From a bacterium (GTDB lineage Bacteria > Cyanobacteriota > Vampirovibrionia > Obscuribacterales > Obscuribacteraceae): DNA of 13,532 nt. The stretch's first letter is position 1. Each line of letters begins with the position of its first letter. Of the stretch, positions 1 through 8,374 are shown in pieces. The notes beneath the pieces were generated by a model, which was not told the DNA's origin, searched no databases, and saw only the letters and a program-made list of their open reading frames with translations. The position numbers were made by a program, and so were the translations under genes. The stretch covers positions 1 through 13,532 of the forward strand of contig JAUIJG010000108.1 of the NCBI GenBank assembly GCA_030431355.1, given 5' to 3'.

Positions 1-142
1 TTTTGACCGCCTGATGAGAACCGTCTTCTAGTTCTCTGACTATTGCGGACTCTCCTGACTTGACTGCCTCTCTGGTGGCTTCAACGTTGGCTGTATCTTT
101 TGAGTTAACGGGTTCTACATTTAGCTCACCAGAGTTGATCGC
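1..142 (-). repeat. Second block of 11-residue repeats, continuing past the window edge
   Basis: After a spacer of about 58 residues the same unit returns: AINSGELNVEP, then VNSKDTANVEA, a three-residue TRE insert, AVKSGESAIVR and ELEDGSHQAVK, which ends at position 2. The array probably continues to the left, so the total number of units is unknown. Confidence 0.65.
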
Positions 143-3100
143 TTTATCCACTGATCCTGATTCAACTGCAGGAGCATCGGCGGCTGTTGTTCGCTCAAGA
201 TTCACAGCACCGCCGTCAGCCGAAACTTTGTCTTTTGGGGCACCAATCGGTGCTGCATCACTATGATCAGGACTGGCATCAAAAGTACCTTGATGGTCTC
301 CTCCGAGGTCTTTGGCGACCTCAGCTGTTTCTATGCCTCTATTAATCGCTTCGACCTTGACGGTGTCACCGCTTTTAATGGCGCTTGCGAGCTCAAAATT
401 ATTGCCCTTGATGGCGTTAACCACTTGAAGGTTACCGCCGCTCTCGATCTCTTTGGCTACGTGAATCTGACCTTTCTCAAGAGCTTCTGCTAATGGAACA
501 TTGCCTGATTCCAGAGCAACTTCAAGCTTGCCGTCATTATTGACGATGGCTTCCACCATTCTGGTGTCGCCATTCTCCAGGGCTTGTACCAGTTTGACTT
601 CGCCGGATTTAATCGCCTCTTCCAGCTGGCTGCTACCACCCGGATTGTCATTCAGGTGCTTGACCAGGGCGGAATTGTCCACGCCTGAGATATCGCCATT
701 TGTGTTGCCTTCTGCAGGAACCAGTTTAGTAACCGTGTTTCCTGTGTCAGGATCTATCTCCGTGACTTCTCTGAATTTGCCGTTCCCTTCGGAGGTTTCA
801 CCGCCGGTGACTCGTGACTCACCTGGGATAGAGGCGCTTTCGCTTTTCTCGATAGCGTCTATGGCATCGAGCTTGGCCTGGTTGCCTTCGAGCTGCTTGT
901 CGATTTCAGTCTGTCTGGTTTTGATTCTTTCCAGCTCGTCCTGTCTCTGTTTTAGCTCACGCTCTTCTCTTTCTAGGCGCTCTTCGTGGAGTCGTTTTAT
1001 CTCCTCTTGCTTCTCTTTTTCAGCCTTTTCAATTTCTTTCTCGTAGCGCTCTTTCTCTTCCTTGATTCTCTTCTCTTGTTCTTCGATTCGCTGCTCTTCT
1101 TCTTTCCTGCGCTCTTCTTCTCTGGCTCTGTCCTGCTCAAGTCTCTCCTGTCTTTGTTGCAGTTCTTGTTGATAGCGTTCTCTCTCTTCCTTAACTTGCT
1201 GATCGGCTTCTACTCTGGCTCTTTCAGCAGCTTCCTGAGTCGCTCTTATGGAAGCATCAGAACCGTCATGATTCTCCAGAGCTCGTTGAAGCTCTTTGTT
1301 CTCATTGATCAGTTCATTTCTTCTAGCTACTTCCTCCTGGCGAATACGCTGCTCTTCCTGGATGCGGCGATTCTCTTCAAACCTCTCATTGATTTCTTGC
1401 TGACGAACTTCTCTTCTTTCAGCGGCCCCCTCGGCAGCTGTTTCGCGAACTGTTTCCAGTCTTTCTCCGGTATCAACATGTCCGGGTGTAGTGTCCCGGG
1501 CGAATCCACTGTCATCATGACCATCAAGCAGCGGATTTCCGGCACCGTCGGTTACAGGCTCTCTGGTAGGTACGACGACGTCATCACCGCCAACTTCCAG
1601 TCTGTCCGGCTCTCTGCCCGGAACCGTGGGAGTAGAAGGAACATCCGGTGGTATATACGGAGGCGCGGAGGGAGCGGCGGGTTCTGCCGGAACATCTTCG
1701 ATGCCGGAGAATATGCCGCCTTCGTCGGATTTTGCATCAGGACCGCCGGCTCTGTTCTGGGTGCCTGTCTGGGGGGCAGAAATTTTGCTCAGGTCTACAT
1801 TATTGTAAGTAGAGGATGCTGTTCCGCTTCCTTTAATACTGCTCAAAATGTCAGCGCTAACATTTTCCGGGCTGGAGAGATTAACCTGGCTGGTGCCATC
1901 AGCATTCAGCTTTATGTTGCCATCAATAACGGTCTCGGTTCCATCGGCGGAGATATGAACGATCTTGCCTTCTTCCGTAGGATGATTGATCAGTCTTGTG
2001 CCGTCGGCGTCGAGTGAGACTCCCACCGCGCTTTCGCCCGGACCCTCTCTGTTCAGGGTCTCTCGTATCTCATCAGTCAGATTCTCCTGGGAATTGAGCT
2101 TGACTTTAGCATTGCCTCGCTCATCAATCTCGATCTTGCCATCAAGGGTGGTGACTTGTCCGTCTTTGTTGGTGTACTCCAGTTGTCCTGTTTCTGGGTT
2201 CTGGGAGAATTTGGAGCCATTTGTGTACTGGACCACGGGCTGGGTGACACTGCCTGGACCATTGTTCTGTTTGATCGCTACGGAATCTACTGCTTTGTAG
2301 CTGACGTCGGTAAATGATCCATTGGTATCAAATTTTAGCTCTGTGGAGCCGCCGGATTCTATCTTGTCTAACAGTTCCTGGTTGTTGCTATCGGAACTAA
2401 GGGTGGTGGTTGCATTTCCTTCGCCATCGAATGAGAGACTTCCCTTGACTGTGCTCTTATGACCATCTTGATCCGTATATATAAGCTCTCCGTCACGGGT
2501 CCCTTGAGCGAGAGAGGATCCGTCATCGAACTTGATTTGTCTGGTGACCGGCATGCTGGCTTTGTCTTCACCAAAGAATTCTTCCAGCTTCTGGTAGTCT
2601 GAAGGATTATTTAGTTTGACTACGGGATTACCGTTTCTATCAATGTCGATGTCTCCATCGAGGACAAGCTCTTTGCCATCTCTGGAGAATTTCAGGCCGT
2701 TAGTGTCGGGACCCTGGGTCAGCTTGGTTCCGTCCGTGTAGGAAAGCTCAACCTCTCTGCCAACGGACGCCTCACGACCATCAGCCAGGTACATTCTCTG
2801 GGTGTTGTTCTCTTCATTCAGGATAGTGACGCTACCGTTATCTCCCACGGTCACTTTGCCACGGAATTGGGTTTCGTTTCCGTCGGCGTCTATGCTGGTA
2901 ACCATATCGGAGTTGGCGTTCTGTCTTATGATTACGCCGTTTGCGCCGGTAAGTTCAACTGAGCCGTCGGTCAGCACTTTGACTTTGGTGGCTTCTCCGT
3001 CGGCGCCGGCTTTGTGGGTATGAGTCTCGGCCACTGAACCGCTGGAGTAGTGCACTGACTCACTACCATCACCGTTGTCGGTTATGCGAGTTCCGTCTGC

Positions 3101-6100
3101 TTTGACCGTGGTGCTCGTCTTAGGTTTGCCGGCTAAAACATCGGTTACGCTCTGGGTGGGAGTGATAACTTGATCACCGTTGGAGAGGACTTTATGGTCG
3201 AAGGCTTTGCCTGTATCTTGTCCCCAATTGAGCGGATTGGCGACATCGAGAGGATTTCTCCACTTGCCGTCTTCGCCCCGGTATTGATAGCTATCCCACC
3301 CGAAGTTTGAGCGCATTATGCTATCTGTTCGACCGTTTTGGTCGTAGGTGAACATGGTGGTGACGCCTTGCTTGTCGGTTACAAAGTTCACCTGCCCTTT
3401 GTTGTTTCGGTTCACTACCGATTCGGTGAAGCCGTTGGCATCCAGTCGGTGCCATGTTGAGTTGCCGGTTTTTACATCCAGAGAGACGTTGCCTTTGAAG
3501 GTTTCACCGGGACTACTCCAAACCGCATCGCCAAACTCGTCAACACCTCTGGTCCACTCTGTGGTTTCACCGGTGGTTCTATTTATTTCGCTTATCTTCT
3601 CTGGATTGCGAATCGAAATTGAATCCAGATCGTTTGTTTCTAGTGCTTTCTTGACCTGATCTTGTTGTGCTTTATTAAGCTCATAGACGAATTCTGTGTT
3701 GCTATCGGCGCTTAGAGTGCGGACGGTTTTTCCATCTGCCTCGAAGGTGAGACTGGAACCATCATCATTGTATAGGCGCTTGGCTCCGTCGGAGAGTTCG
3801 ACTATCGCTTTGCCTTCTTTGTCGAGCATTATATGCTCTATATCCCTGCCGTCTGCGGTTCCGGCCTCTTTGGAGAGTTCGGCGCCCTCTTTGGACTTGT
3901 ACGATGTGATTTCACCGAAGGCGTTAGAGGTTATTTCTGCACCGTTGGTATGCTGGAGAACATACTCAGGGACTCCATCGGCACCGGTTATCTGAAGTTC
4001 CAGACCTTGAGGAGTTGTGGCAATATTGGTTACGCCTTCAACAACTTCGGTCTTTCCATTCCTGGTCATTGTGACCACAGGGCTGTCTCCGCTGTAGTCC
4101 ACGTTGAATTCTTTGCCGCTGGCGGGATTGGTCCAGCTGGTTATTCTGCCATCCGCATCTTCTGTAGCCTGGGAGCCGTCCTTGTATTTGTGGATTTTTC
4201 CACCTTCGGCCAGCTGGGTTGTTTCTATTCCTGATTCATCTTTCCAGGAGTATTCACCGTTTTCAGTGCTGACCTCACCGCGGAAATTGTAACCGGTGTC
4301 GACGTTGTTCCAGTTGTAGATGTCATTACCGTCGACCTGGCCGACAGGCTCCAGGGATCTCTTCCATTTGCCCTCAGAATTCTGTACTTCTATAGGTACG
4401 GTCTCGTCGCCTTCGTATTTAAAGGTATATTTCTGACCTTTGGCATCGACCATCTGAGTCATGCGACCACCAGTGTCGAAGCTCTTCGAGACTCCGCTCT
4501 TGTACTCCATGGTGTAGGAGCCGTCGCGTTCAAATCTAGATTTGTTGCCTTCAGAATCTTTCAGATCCAGGCTTCCGTTGAATCGGTCATACCATACCGA
4601 ATCATATGTTTTGGAACCGTCGGCGGAACTGTATTTACCATCTTCTCCGAGGACAAGGTCGAGTTTTTGTGTTCCACCGTTGCCATCGGGAACTGTGCGC
4701 TCAATTCGATTGGGCACGCCGTAGCTCTGATTGGGATCGCTGTCCCAGTAAGCCTTGGTGCCATCCGAACTCTGGGTGACAAAGTCTCCTGGTTGGAGCT
4801 TATTGCTGTTCTCCTGCTGCTCCATCAATTGATAGGAGATGTCACCGGTGTCGCTGACTTTTAACTTTCTTGCTACGGTAGCGTTTTCACTACCTTCTAC
4901 TTTGGCTCCCTGTCTGACGATGAGACCGTCGGGACCTTTAATGGATGCCAATCCGTTGCCGTCATAGGTATACTCGAAACGGTTGCCGTTGATGTCCTGG
5001 GAGGCTACGAGCTTTCCGTCTTTGAATACGGACTGGGAACCATCATCTCTGACAATCGAGCGGGTACCGTCGCTCATTCTGTCTATGGTGGTTGTGTTGG
5101 TGGCGTCATCGTGGATATGGACATCGCCATTGTCTTTGACATCGACCCGGAATTTAGCGTCTCCACCTTCATCGTTTTCCCAGTTTTCGCCGTCTTTTGA
5201 TGTCCAGTGCACATTGTCCGAAGTGAAGCCGACTAGCTTTCCGTCTTTGTCATATTGGAATGCGTTGGTATCGCCATACTTATTGACTGTGTCAGTGATA
5301 TTGCCCTTCTCGTCTCTGAATACGAAGGAGTCATCACTGAACTGGGTGTAGCTGGTACCGTCGAGGTATACTTCCGACCTTGTACCGTTGGTTTCGTCGG
5401 TGATGGTCAAGTCACCGTATTTATCGATTGAGATCTCACCTTTTATAATCGCCGGATTTTTGAATGTACCGTCTTCGTTCTTGGTGAGATCCCTGTAGGA
5501 AGTGGAGCCGCCTTCCGCGCTCCGGTTGACTTCGAACTGGCCGATACTGGTGGTGACAATCTCTCTGCCGGTTTTGATTCTCTTTCCGCTTTCATCAAGC
5601 CTGTATATAGGATTGCCGTCACCATCCGTTCTGGGAATGTATTCTCCGGCTTCATTTCGCTTGTAGGAGCCGTCGTCGTTTAGCTCGTATTCTTTCTGGT
5701 ACTGAACTTCAGTCTTGTGGGCGACGGTTCCGTCAGCATTTCTGACTTCGACATTGCCGTCGCTATCGCTGATTATTCTTGTTCCGTCCGTTTTGCGAAC
5801 CTCAGTCTGTACGGTTTTTAGTTCCGGATTGTCGGTGGTGATGCTCATGTCACCGGTCTGGGGATTTATGGTAACGTCTCCGACAATTTTATTTTCTTCT
5901 ACATTGTCTTCGCCGTTATTCTGAACCCAGACATCTCTGCCGTTCTCTTTCTGACCTGTCTTTTCCCATAGACCGGAGCTGTTGGAGATCTGATCAACTT
6001 CATATCTTCCAGTCTCGGGATTTCTGGAATAGTGATAAGAACTGGTCAGCTCGCCTTCGGCATTGTACATCTGGGTGAGTTTGCCGTTCTGGTCATATTC

Positions 6101-7994
6101 GGACCTTGCTCCGGTCCAACTCTTTTCTGAACGACTACCGTCAAGATTGAAGGTGGTTTCATTGCCGATGAAGTCTTTGATTTTTGCCGCGCCGGTCTCG
6201 GGATCGATCTCCAGTTTGTTCGCCCCGTTGCTACCCGGGGTGTAAACAGTACCTCTTTCATCTATAACCTTTTTAGCAACGCCGTATTTGTCATTTTCCA
6301 CCTGGAATTTGACATATTTTTCCTGGACTCGATTGCCATCGACAAATTTGGCCGGAACCGTGTCTCTGGTGGCGAACTGTTCCCGGATGGATTCTCCATC
6401 GGACTTCCAGGTTGTACGGGTATCAGCTGTCGTATAAGTAAGTTCGCCTGTTTCAGAGTTGGTGACTTTGACGTCGAACTGTCTCTTCTCGCCGGCTTCG
6501 TTGGTCCATTCGTTCGGGTTCTCTTCGGACCGTGTCCAGGTTCCTTCCGCTGTGGTCAGAGTTTTTATTTGTGAACCGTCTTCGCTCCAACCAAGCTTTG
6601 TGTTTCTGCCGGCAGCATCCGTTACTTCCGTAAGTCTGCTGGCTCCGTTAACTTCAGTGTGGGTGAGGACACCGCCATCGTCAAATACCGTGTTTGTGAC
6701 TTTGTCACCGGCTTCATTTTCGTAGGTGGTGTCTGCGGCGCCTTTTTCCTGGCGCTCGATGTCGGTGGCGAGCATGTTTGCTTCAGCGTTACCGACAGGA
6801 GGTTGGGCTACTGCAGCCTGGTCGAATTGCTTGAGTTCGCGGAAGTCCTTAACTTCGCCGGTGGAATCGGTGAGGGCGATGAAGTCTTTTCCGTCTACAG
6901 TATGGATTTTAGTTTCATACTGCTGGGACTGAGCGTCGTAGGTGGTAACTACTTTGTCGACGCCGTTGATTGTTTGTTTTTCGCCGTTGCCGGTATCGAA
7001 TGTTATATCTATTCCTGTATTGGTACCGTTGGCTCGGTCTGCTTCACTTCCATATTTGATGGTTCTATCTATCAACCTGCCATTGGCGTCAAGGTTCTCA
7101 GAGCCCTGGAATTCGGTGCTGGAGAAAATGCCGGTGCTTATCTTGCCGTCATATCCGTAAGTGACGCCATCTGGTCTAACCTCACTGGTGACAGCCCGGT
7201 CCTGGGACTTAGTGTCGAATGATGGAACGGAAAAAATACTGCTTTCCACAGATTCGCCCACGGCGTGTTCACCGATGCCGGGAGCTGCCGCCGGGTTATA
7301 GACGCCTTCCTTTGCCTGGAAGTTGGTCGTGTAAACAGAGCGCCTATCATCGACCTCGGCAACTTTGATGGATTCCACTCCAGTGTCCAGGGTGGGAGCC
7401 TTCGGTTGCAGCGCGGTCTGACCCTTGTTCCCAGCTTTCAGCCAGAACGTGCCTGTCTTGCCCGGGCAATGCATCAGCCTGATTGCCGGTTCTCGGTCCC
7501 TGGACCGTCTCACCTGCCTCGACCGAACGGGTTATGTCTTTGAGTCCGTCGGCGGCTGTCTGACCATCACCAAGACCCAGTCTGGTCGTTCCGGCTTCGG
7601 CAGCTGTGATGTCAGCGGTGTTTCCTGTCTTGCGGACAGCCTCTCTAGGGTCCACCTCCGCTGAGCCGGCTTCGGCTAATTTGGCTTTGTCTTTGTTGCT
7701 GAGAACAAGACCTTCGGTCTCCCTTCCGACGCGTCCTTCATCGTAGGTAGATTCGTTCTGATTGGCCGATTTTCCATCTGTAGAAAGACCGGTTATCTCA
7801 ACGTCTTTTAGAACTTCCTGGTCCGTGGCGGTGAGCTGATTTCTTTGCTCATCTACCTTCTGGAAGTCGGAGCCGTTACCGGAATAAGCATCCTCAACAC
7901 CAGCCTGACCAGCTTTTTCTGCTGTCTGGTCGACCTTCTCCGGAGTCGTTTCTTCGACTTTCCTGATATCACCGCTGTTGTCGGGAGCTGGCAT
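1..7994 (-). CDS. Giant YD-repeat-like, coiled-coil and short-repeat protein (C terminus outside window; contains a frameshift)
   Basis: The frame is open from an ATG at 7994 to the left edge, at least about 2,660 codons, apart from one +1 shift near 7465. Residues 1-178 are polar and acidic, with no signal peptide or membrane helix. Residues about 275-2065 are degenerate YD-type hairpin repeats: TYGYDGK near 279, EYDQNGKL near 631, FQYDKDGK near 912, YTYDGNG near 1008 and FTYDQNGR near 1548, separated by DGT, NG and DADG turns. A Pro-rich linker (about 2100-2125), a Glu/Arg/Lys coiled coil (about 2187-2384) and 11-residue repeats (from about 2460) follow. I saw no cysteine in the stretches translated. 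YD/Rhs repeats normally form beta-rich shells or surface fibres, often with a variable C-terminal toxin; that end is not in the window, so no toxin role can be claimed. The ATG lacks a clear Shine-Dalgarno sequence, but an in-frame TAA lies about 30 nt upstream with no better start between. The gene follows the LysM gene on the same strand after 380 bp. Certain as a coding region; function unknown. Confidence 0.85.
317..616 (-). repeat. Nine tandem 11-residue repeats (A-I/L-x-x-G-[DNE]-x-x-[VL]-x)
   Basis: The minus frame reads consecutive units AIKSGEVKLVQ, ALENGDTRMVE, AIVNNDGKLEV, ALESGNVPLAE, ALEKGQIHVAK, EIESGGNLQVVN, AIKGNNFELAS, AIKSGDTVKVE and AINRGIETAEV. Eight are exactly 11 residues and one has 12. 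The consensus A-[IL]-x-x-G-[DNEQ]-x-x-[LV]-[VA]-[EQK] resembles the second helix and turn of an ankyrin repeat, but the unit is a third of ankyrin length. It would be expected to form a compact solenoid or a chain of short helices. The family is not one I recognise. Confidence 0.8.
840..1435 (-). other. Region encoding a ~200-residue charged coiled coil
   Basis: The minus frame here is dominated by Glu, Arg, Lys and Gln with regular hydrophobic positions: segments such as EERERYQQELQQRQERLEQ, EEQRIEEQEKRIKEEKERYE and EIKRLHEERLEREERELKQR. This is the pattern of a long single alpha helix or coiled coil. A short break (NHDGSDASIRAT, around 1250-1275) divides it into two segments. It separates the Pro-rich linker from the 11-residue repeat region. 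The plus strand of this stretch is Leu/Ser/Phe-rich and gives misleading open frames. Confidence 0.8.
1800..2745 (-). repeat. Four tandem ~70-100-residue hairpin repeats inside the giant protein
   Basis: Four consecutive units share the order: DGT/DGS turn, short strand ending in Q or N with P/G, G-L-x-Y/F-[ST], x-DG, a [VL]-x-G-x-[IL] strand, D-x-x-GN/DG, [VT]-x-L-[NS], then an Asn/Glu/Leu-rich helical end. They start with SYTDGTKLTQ, KFDDGSSLAQ, QYTNGSKFSQ and LDADGTRLIN. The core of the third unit is LDGKIEIDERGNAKVKLNS, matched by LDGDIDIDRNGNPVVKLNN in the first and IDGNIKLNADGTSQVNLSS in the fourth. A more diverged relative lies just upstream (RGKVTVGDNGSVTILNEENN, near 2810-2870). Sequence divergence between units is large, so the duplication is old. 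They end the YD-like part, directly before the Pro-rich linker. Confidence 0.75.
7400..7490 (-). other. +1 frameshift in the giant repeat gene
   Basis: The frame starting at 7994 ends at a stop at 7347, but its last ~35 residues (many His, Trp, Gly and a Cys) no longer look like the rest. The frame displaced by one base is open from here to position 1 and immediately reads like the remaining protein (KTGTFWLKAGNKGQ and onwards). Dropping one base in the CCCGGGC run at about 7460-7466 joins the two smoothly (ADALPG then KTGTFW). It could be a sequencing or assembly indel, a real inactivating mutation, or programmed +1 slippage at the CCC-GGG proline-glycine codons. The second frame has its own ATG at 7474, but that would overlap the first frame by 128 bp, which is less economical. 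The existence of the shift is well supported; the exact base is not. Confidence 0.75.
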
Positions 7995-8030
7995 TGAAAT
8001 TCGGGCTACTCTTCGATCATGATCTGTTAT

Positions 8031-8056
8031 TTATATACACTGCTTATATACGCTCC
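8031..8056. repeat. Tandem 13-bp AT-rich repeat in the leader of the giant gene
   Basis: TTATATACACTGC (8031-8043) is followed directly by TTATATACGCTCC (8044-8056), 11 of 13 bases identical. On the minus strand this puts two TATATAA boxes 37-57 bp ahead of the ATG at 7994. Either could be a -10 element; the best partner seen is a TTTCCA box 16 bp upstream of the distal one, which is weak. Alternatively the repeat is a protein binding site. Confidence 0.4.
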
Positions 8057-8114
8057 TAACCGGAATTGGAAAGACGGCTGTATGCATGCAGTGCTGGGCT
8101 TTTCGAAGATGGGC

Positions 8115-8127
8115 TTGTTTTAGTAAG
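8115..8127 (-). promoter_or_regulatory. Shared leader motif CTTACTAAAACAA (copy 1)
   Basis: On the minus strand this 13-mer differs by one base from CTTACTAATACAA at 12455-12467 in the leader of the LysM gene. Each copy lies 82-85 nt downstream of a TTGACA box and before the start codon. Its role is unknown; it may be a protein or RNA-binding site in the two leaders. Confidence 0.45.
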
Positions 8128-8206
8128 GTTTTTGAAATTCGGCAGCGCCATCTGGGATTTTGCCCCTGTCGACCACCGGTTCTTGCTTCCCGGATGTGAC
8201 GATAGT

Positions 8207-8212
8207 TGTCAA
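8207..8212 (-). promoter_or_regulatory. TTGACA box upstream of the giant gene, possible -35
   Basis: A perfect -35 consensus on the minus strand, 218 bp ahead of the ATG at 7994. No convincing -10 hexamer stands 16-18 bp downstream (the 17-bp position reads GAAGCA), so promoter function is doubtful. It is listed mainly because the LysM gene has TTGACA in the matching place of a similar upstream arrangement, there with a good -10. Confidence 0.35.
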
Positions 8213-8237
8213 TATACTAATATTAACTGAATCTTAC

Positions 8238-8253
8238 TGTTGTCTGGACAACA
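8238..8253. promoter_or_regulatory. Perfect inverted repeat TGTTGTC-TG-GACAACA, candidate operator
   Basis: A perfect 7-bp inverted repeat with a 2-bp centre lies between the end of the LysM gene and the giant gene, about 26 bp upstream of the TTGACA box. There is no adjacent T-run in either direction, so it does not look like an intrinsic terminator. A dimeric regulator site is the simplest reading. Confidence 0.4.
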
Positions 8254-8266
8254 AAATCCGGCTCCA

Positions 8267-8297
8267 GCGGCGCAGATTTAATATTAAATTATGCCGC
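8267..8297. promoter_or_regulatory. 31-bp palindrome: GCGGC arms around perfect ATTTAATATTAAAT
   Basis: A perfect 14-bp AT palindrome (8276-8289) is flanked by GCGGC (8267-8271) and GCCGC (8293-8297), offset by one base. It sits 78 bp after the LysM stop codon and about 270 bp before the giant gene. Its left half shares a 12-mer, GCAGATTTAATA, with the palindrome at 12585-12605. It could act as an operator, or as a stem-loop at the 3' end of the LysM transcript, although no U-tract follows directly. Confidence 0.45.
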
Positions 8298-8305
8298 GTT
8301 AATCT

Positions 8306-8323
8306 TTGCCGGGGTTGCCGGGG
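8306..8323. repeat. Tandem direct repeat TTGCCGGGG x2
   Basis: Two exact 9-bp copies at 8306-8314 and 8315-8323. A third copy, within TTTGCCGGGG, lies at 12612-12621 upstream of the LysM gene. Each location is close to the shared GCAGATTTAATA 12-mer. This suggests a regulator half-site or part of the conserved upstream module. Confidence 0.45.
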
Positions 8324-8374
8324 CTGAAATTCATCCAGGATTTCACCTGACTGAATATTTTAATTCTCTACCCT

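Larger units (their letters stand above)
7995..8374. other. Intergenic region between LysM gene and giant gene
   Basis: These 380 bp hold no credible open reading frame. They contain the repeats and palindromes listed separately. I looked for an intrinsic terminator behind the LysM stop: the only close stem is TGAAAT/ATTTCA (8325-8345, 9-nt loop), AT-rich and without a U-tract, so termination is unproven and the two genes may be co-transcribed. A near-palindromic CTGCATGCATACAG lies on the minus strand at 8079-8092. Confidence 0.5.

Noticed and set aside
501..1046. Plus-strand frame of 181 codons, Ser/Leu-rich
   Set aside because: Also an antisense shadow of the coiled coil and the 11-residue repeats on the minus strand.
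986..2017. Plus-strand frame of 343 codons, Leu/Phe/Ser-rich at its start, resembling membrane segments
   Set aside because: It is the antisense of the Glu/Arg/Lys-rich coiled coil, where GAA/GAG codons become TTC/CTC. The minus frame is continuous with the giant gene on both sides.
7347..7994. Independent 215-residue protein
   Set aside because: The last ~35 codons do not match the style of the rest, and the adjacent frame continues the sequence smoothly; one frameshifted giant gene explains both.
1..7994. Assignment as an Rhs toxin of an interbacterial competition system
   Set aside because: Only degenerate YD-type repeats are visible; no Rhs core motif, toxin tip, immunity gene or secretion component is in the window.
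8325..8345. Stem TGAAAT/ATTTCA as terminator of the LysM gene
   Set aside because: Only 6 AT-rich pairs, 9-nt loop and no U-tract.
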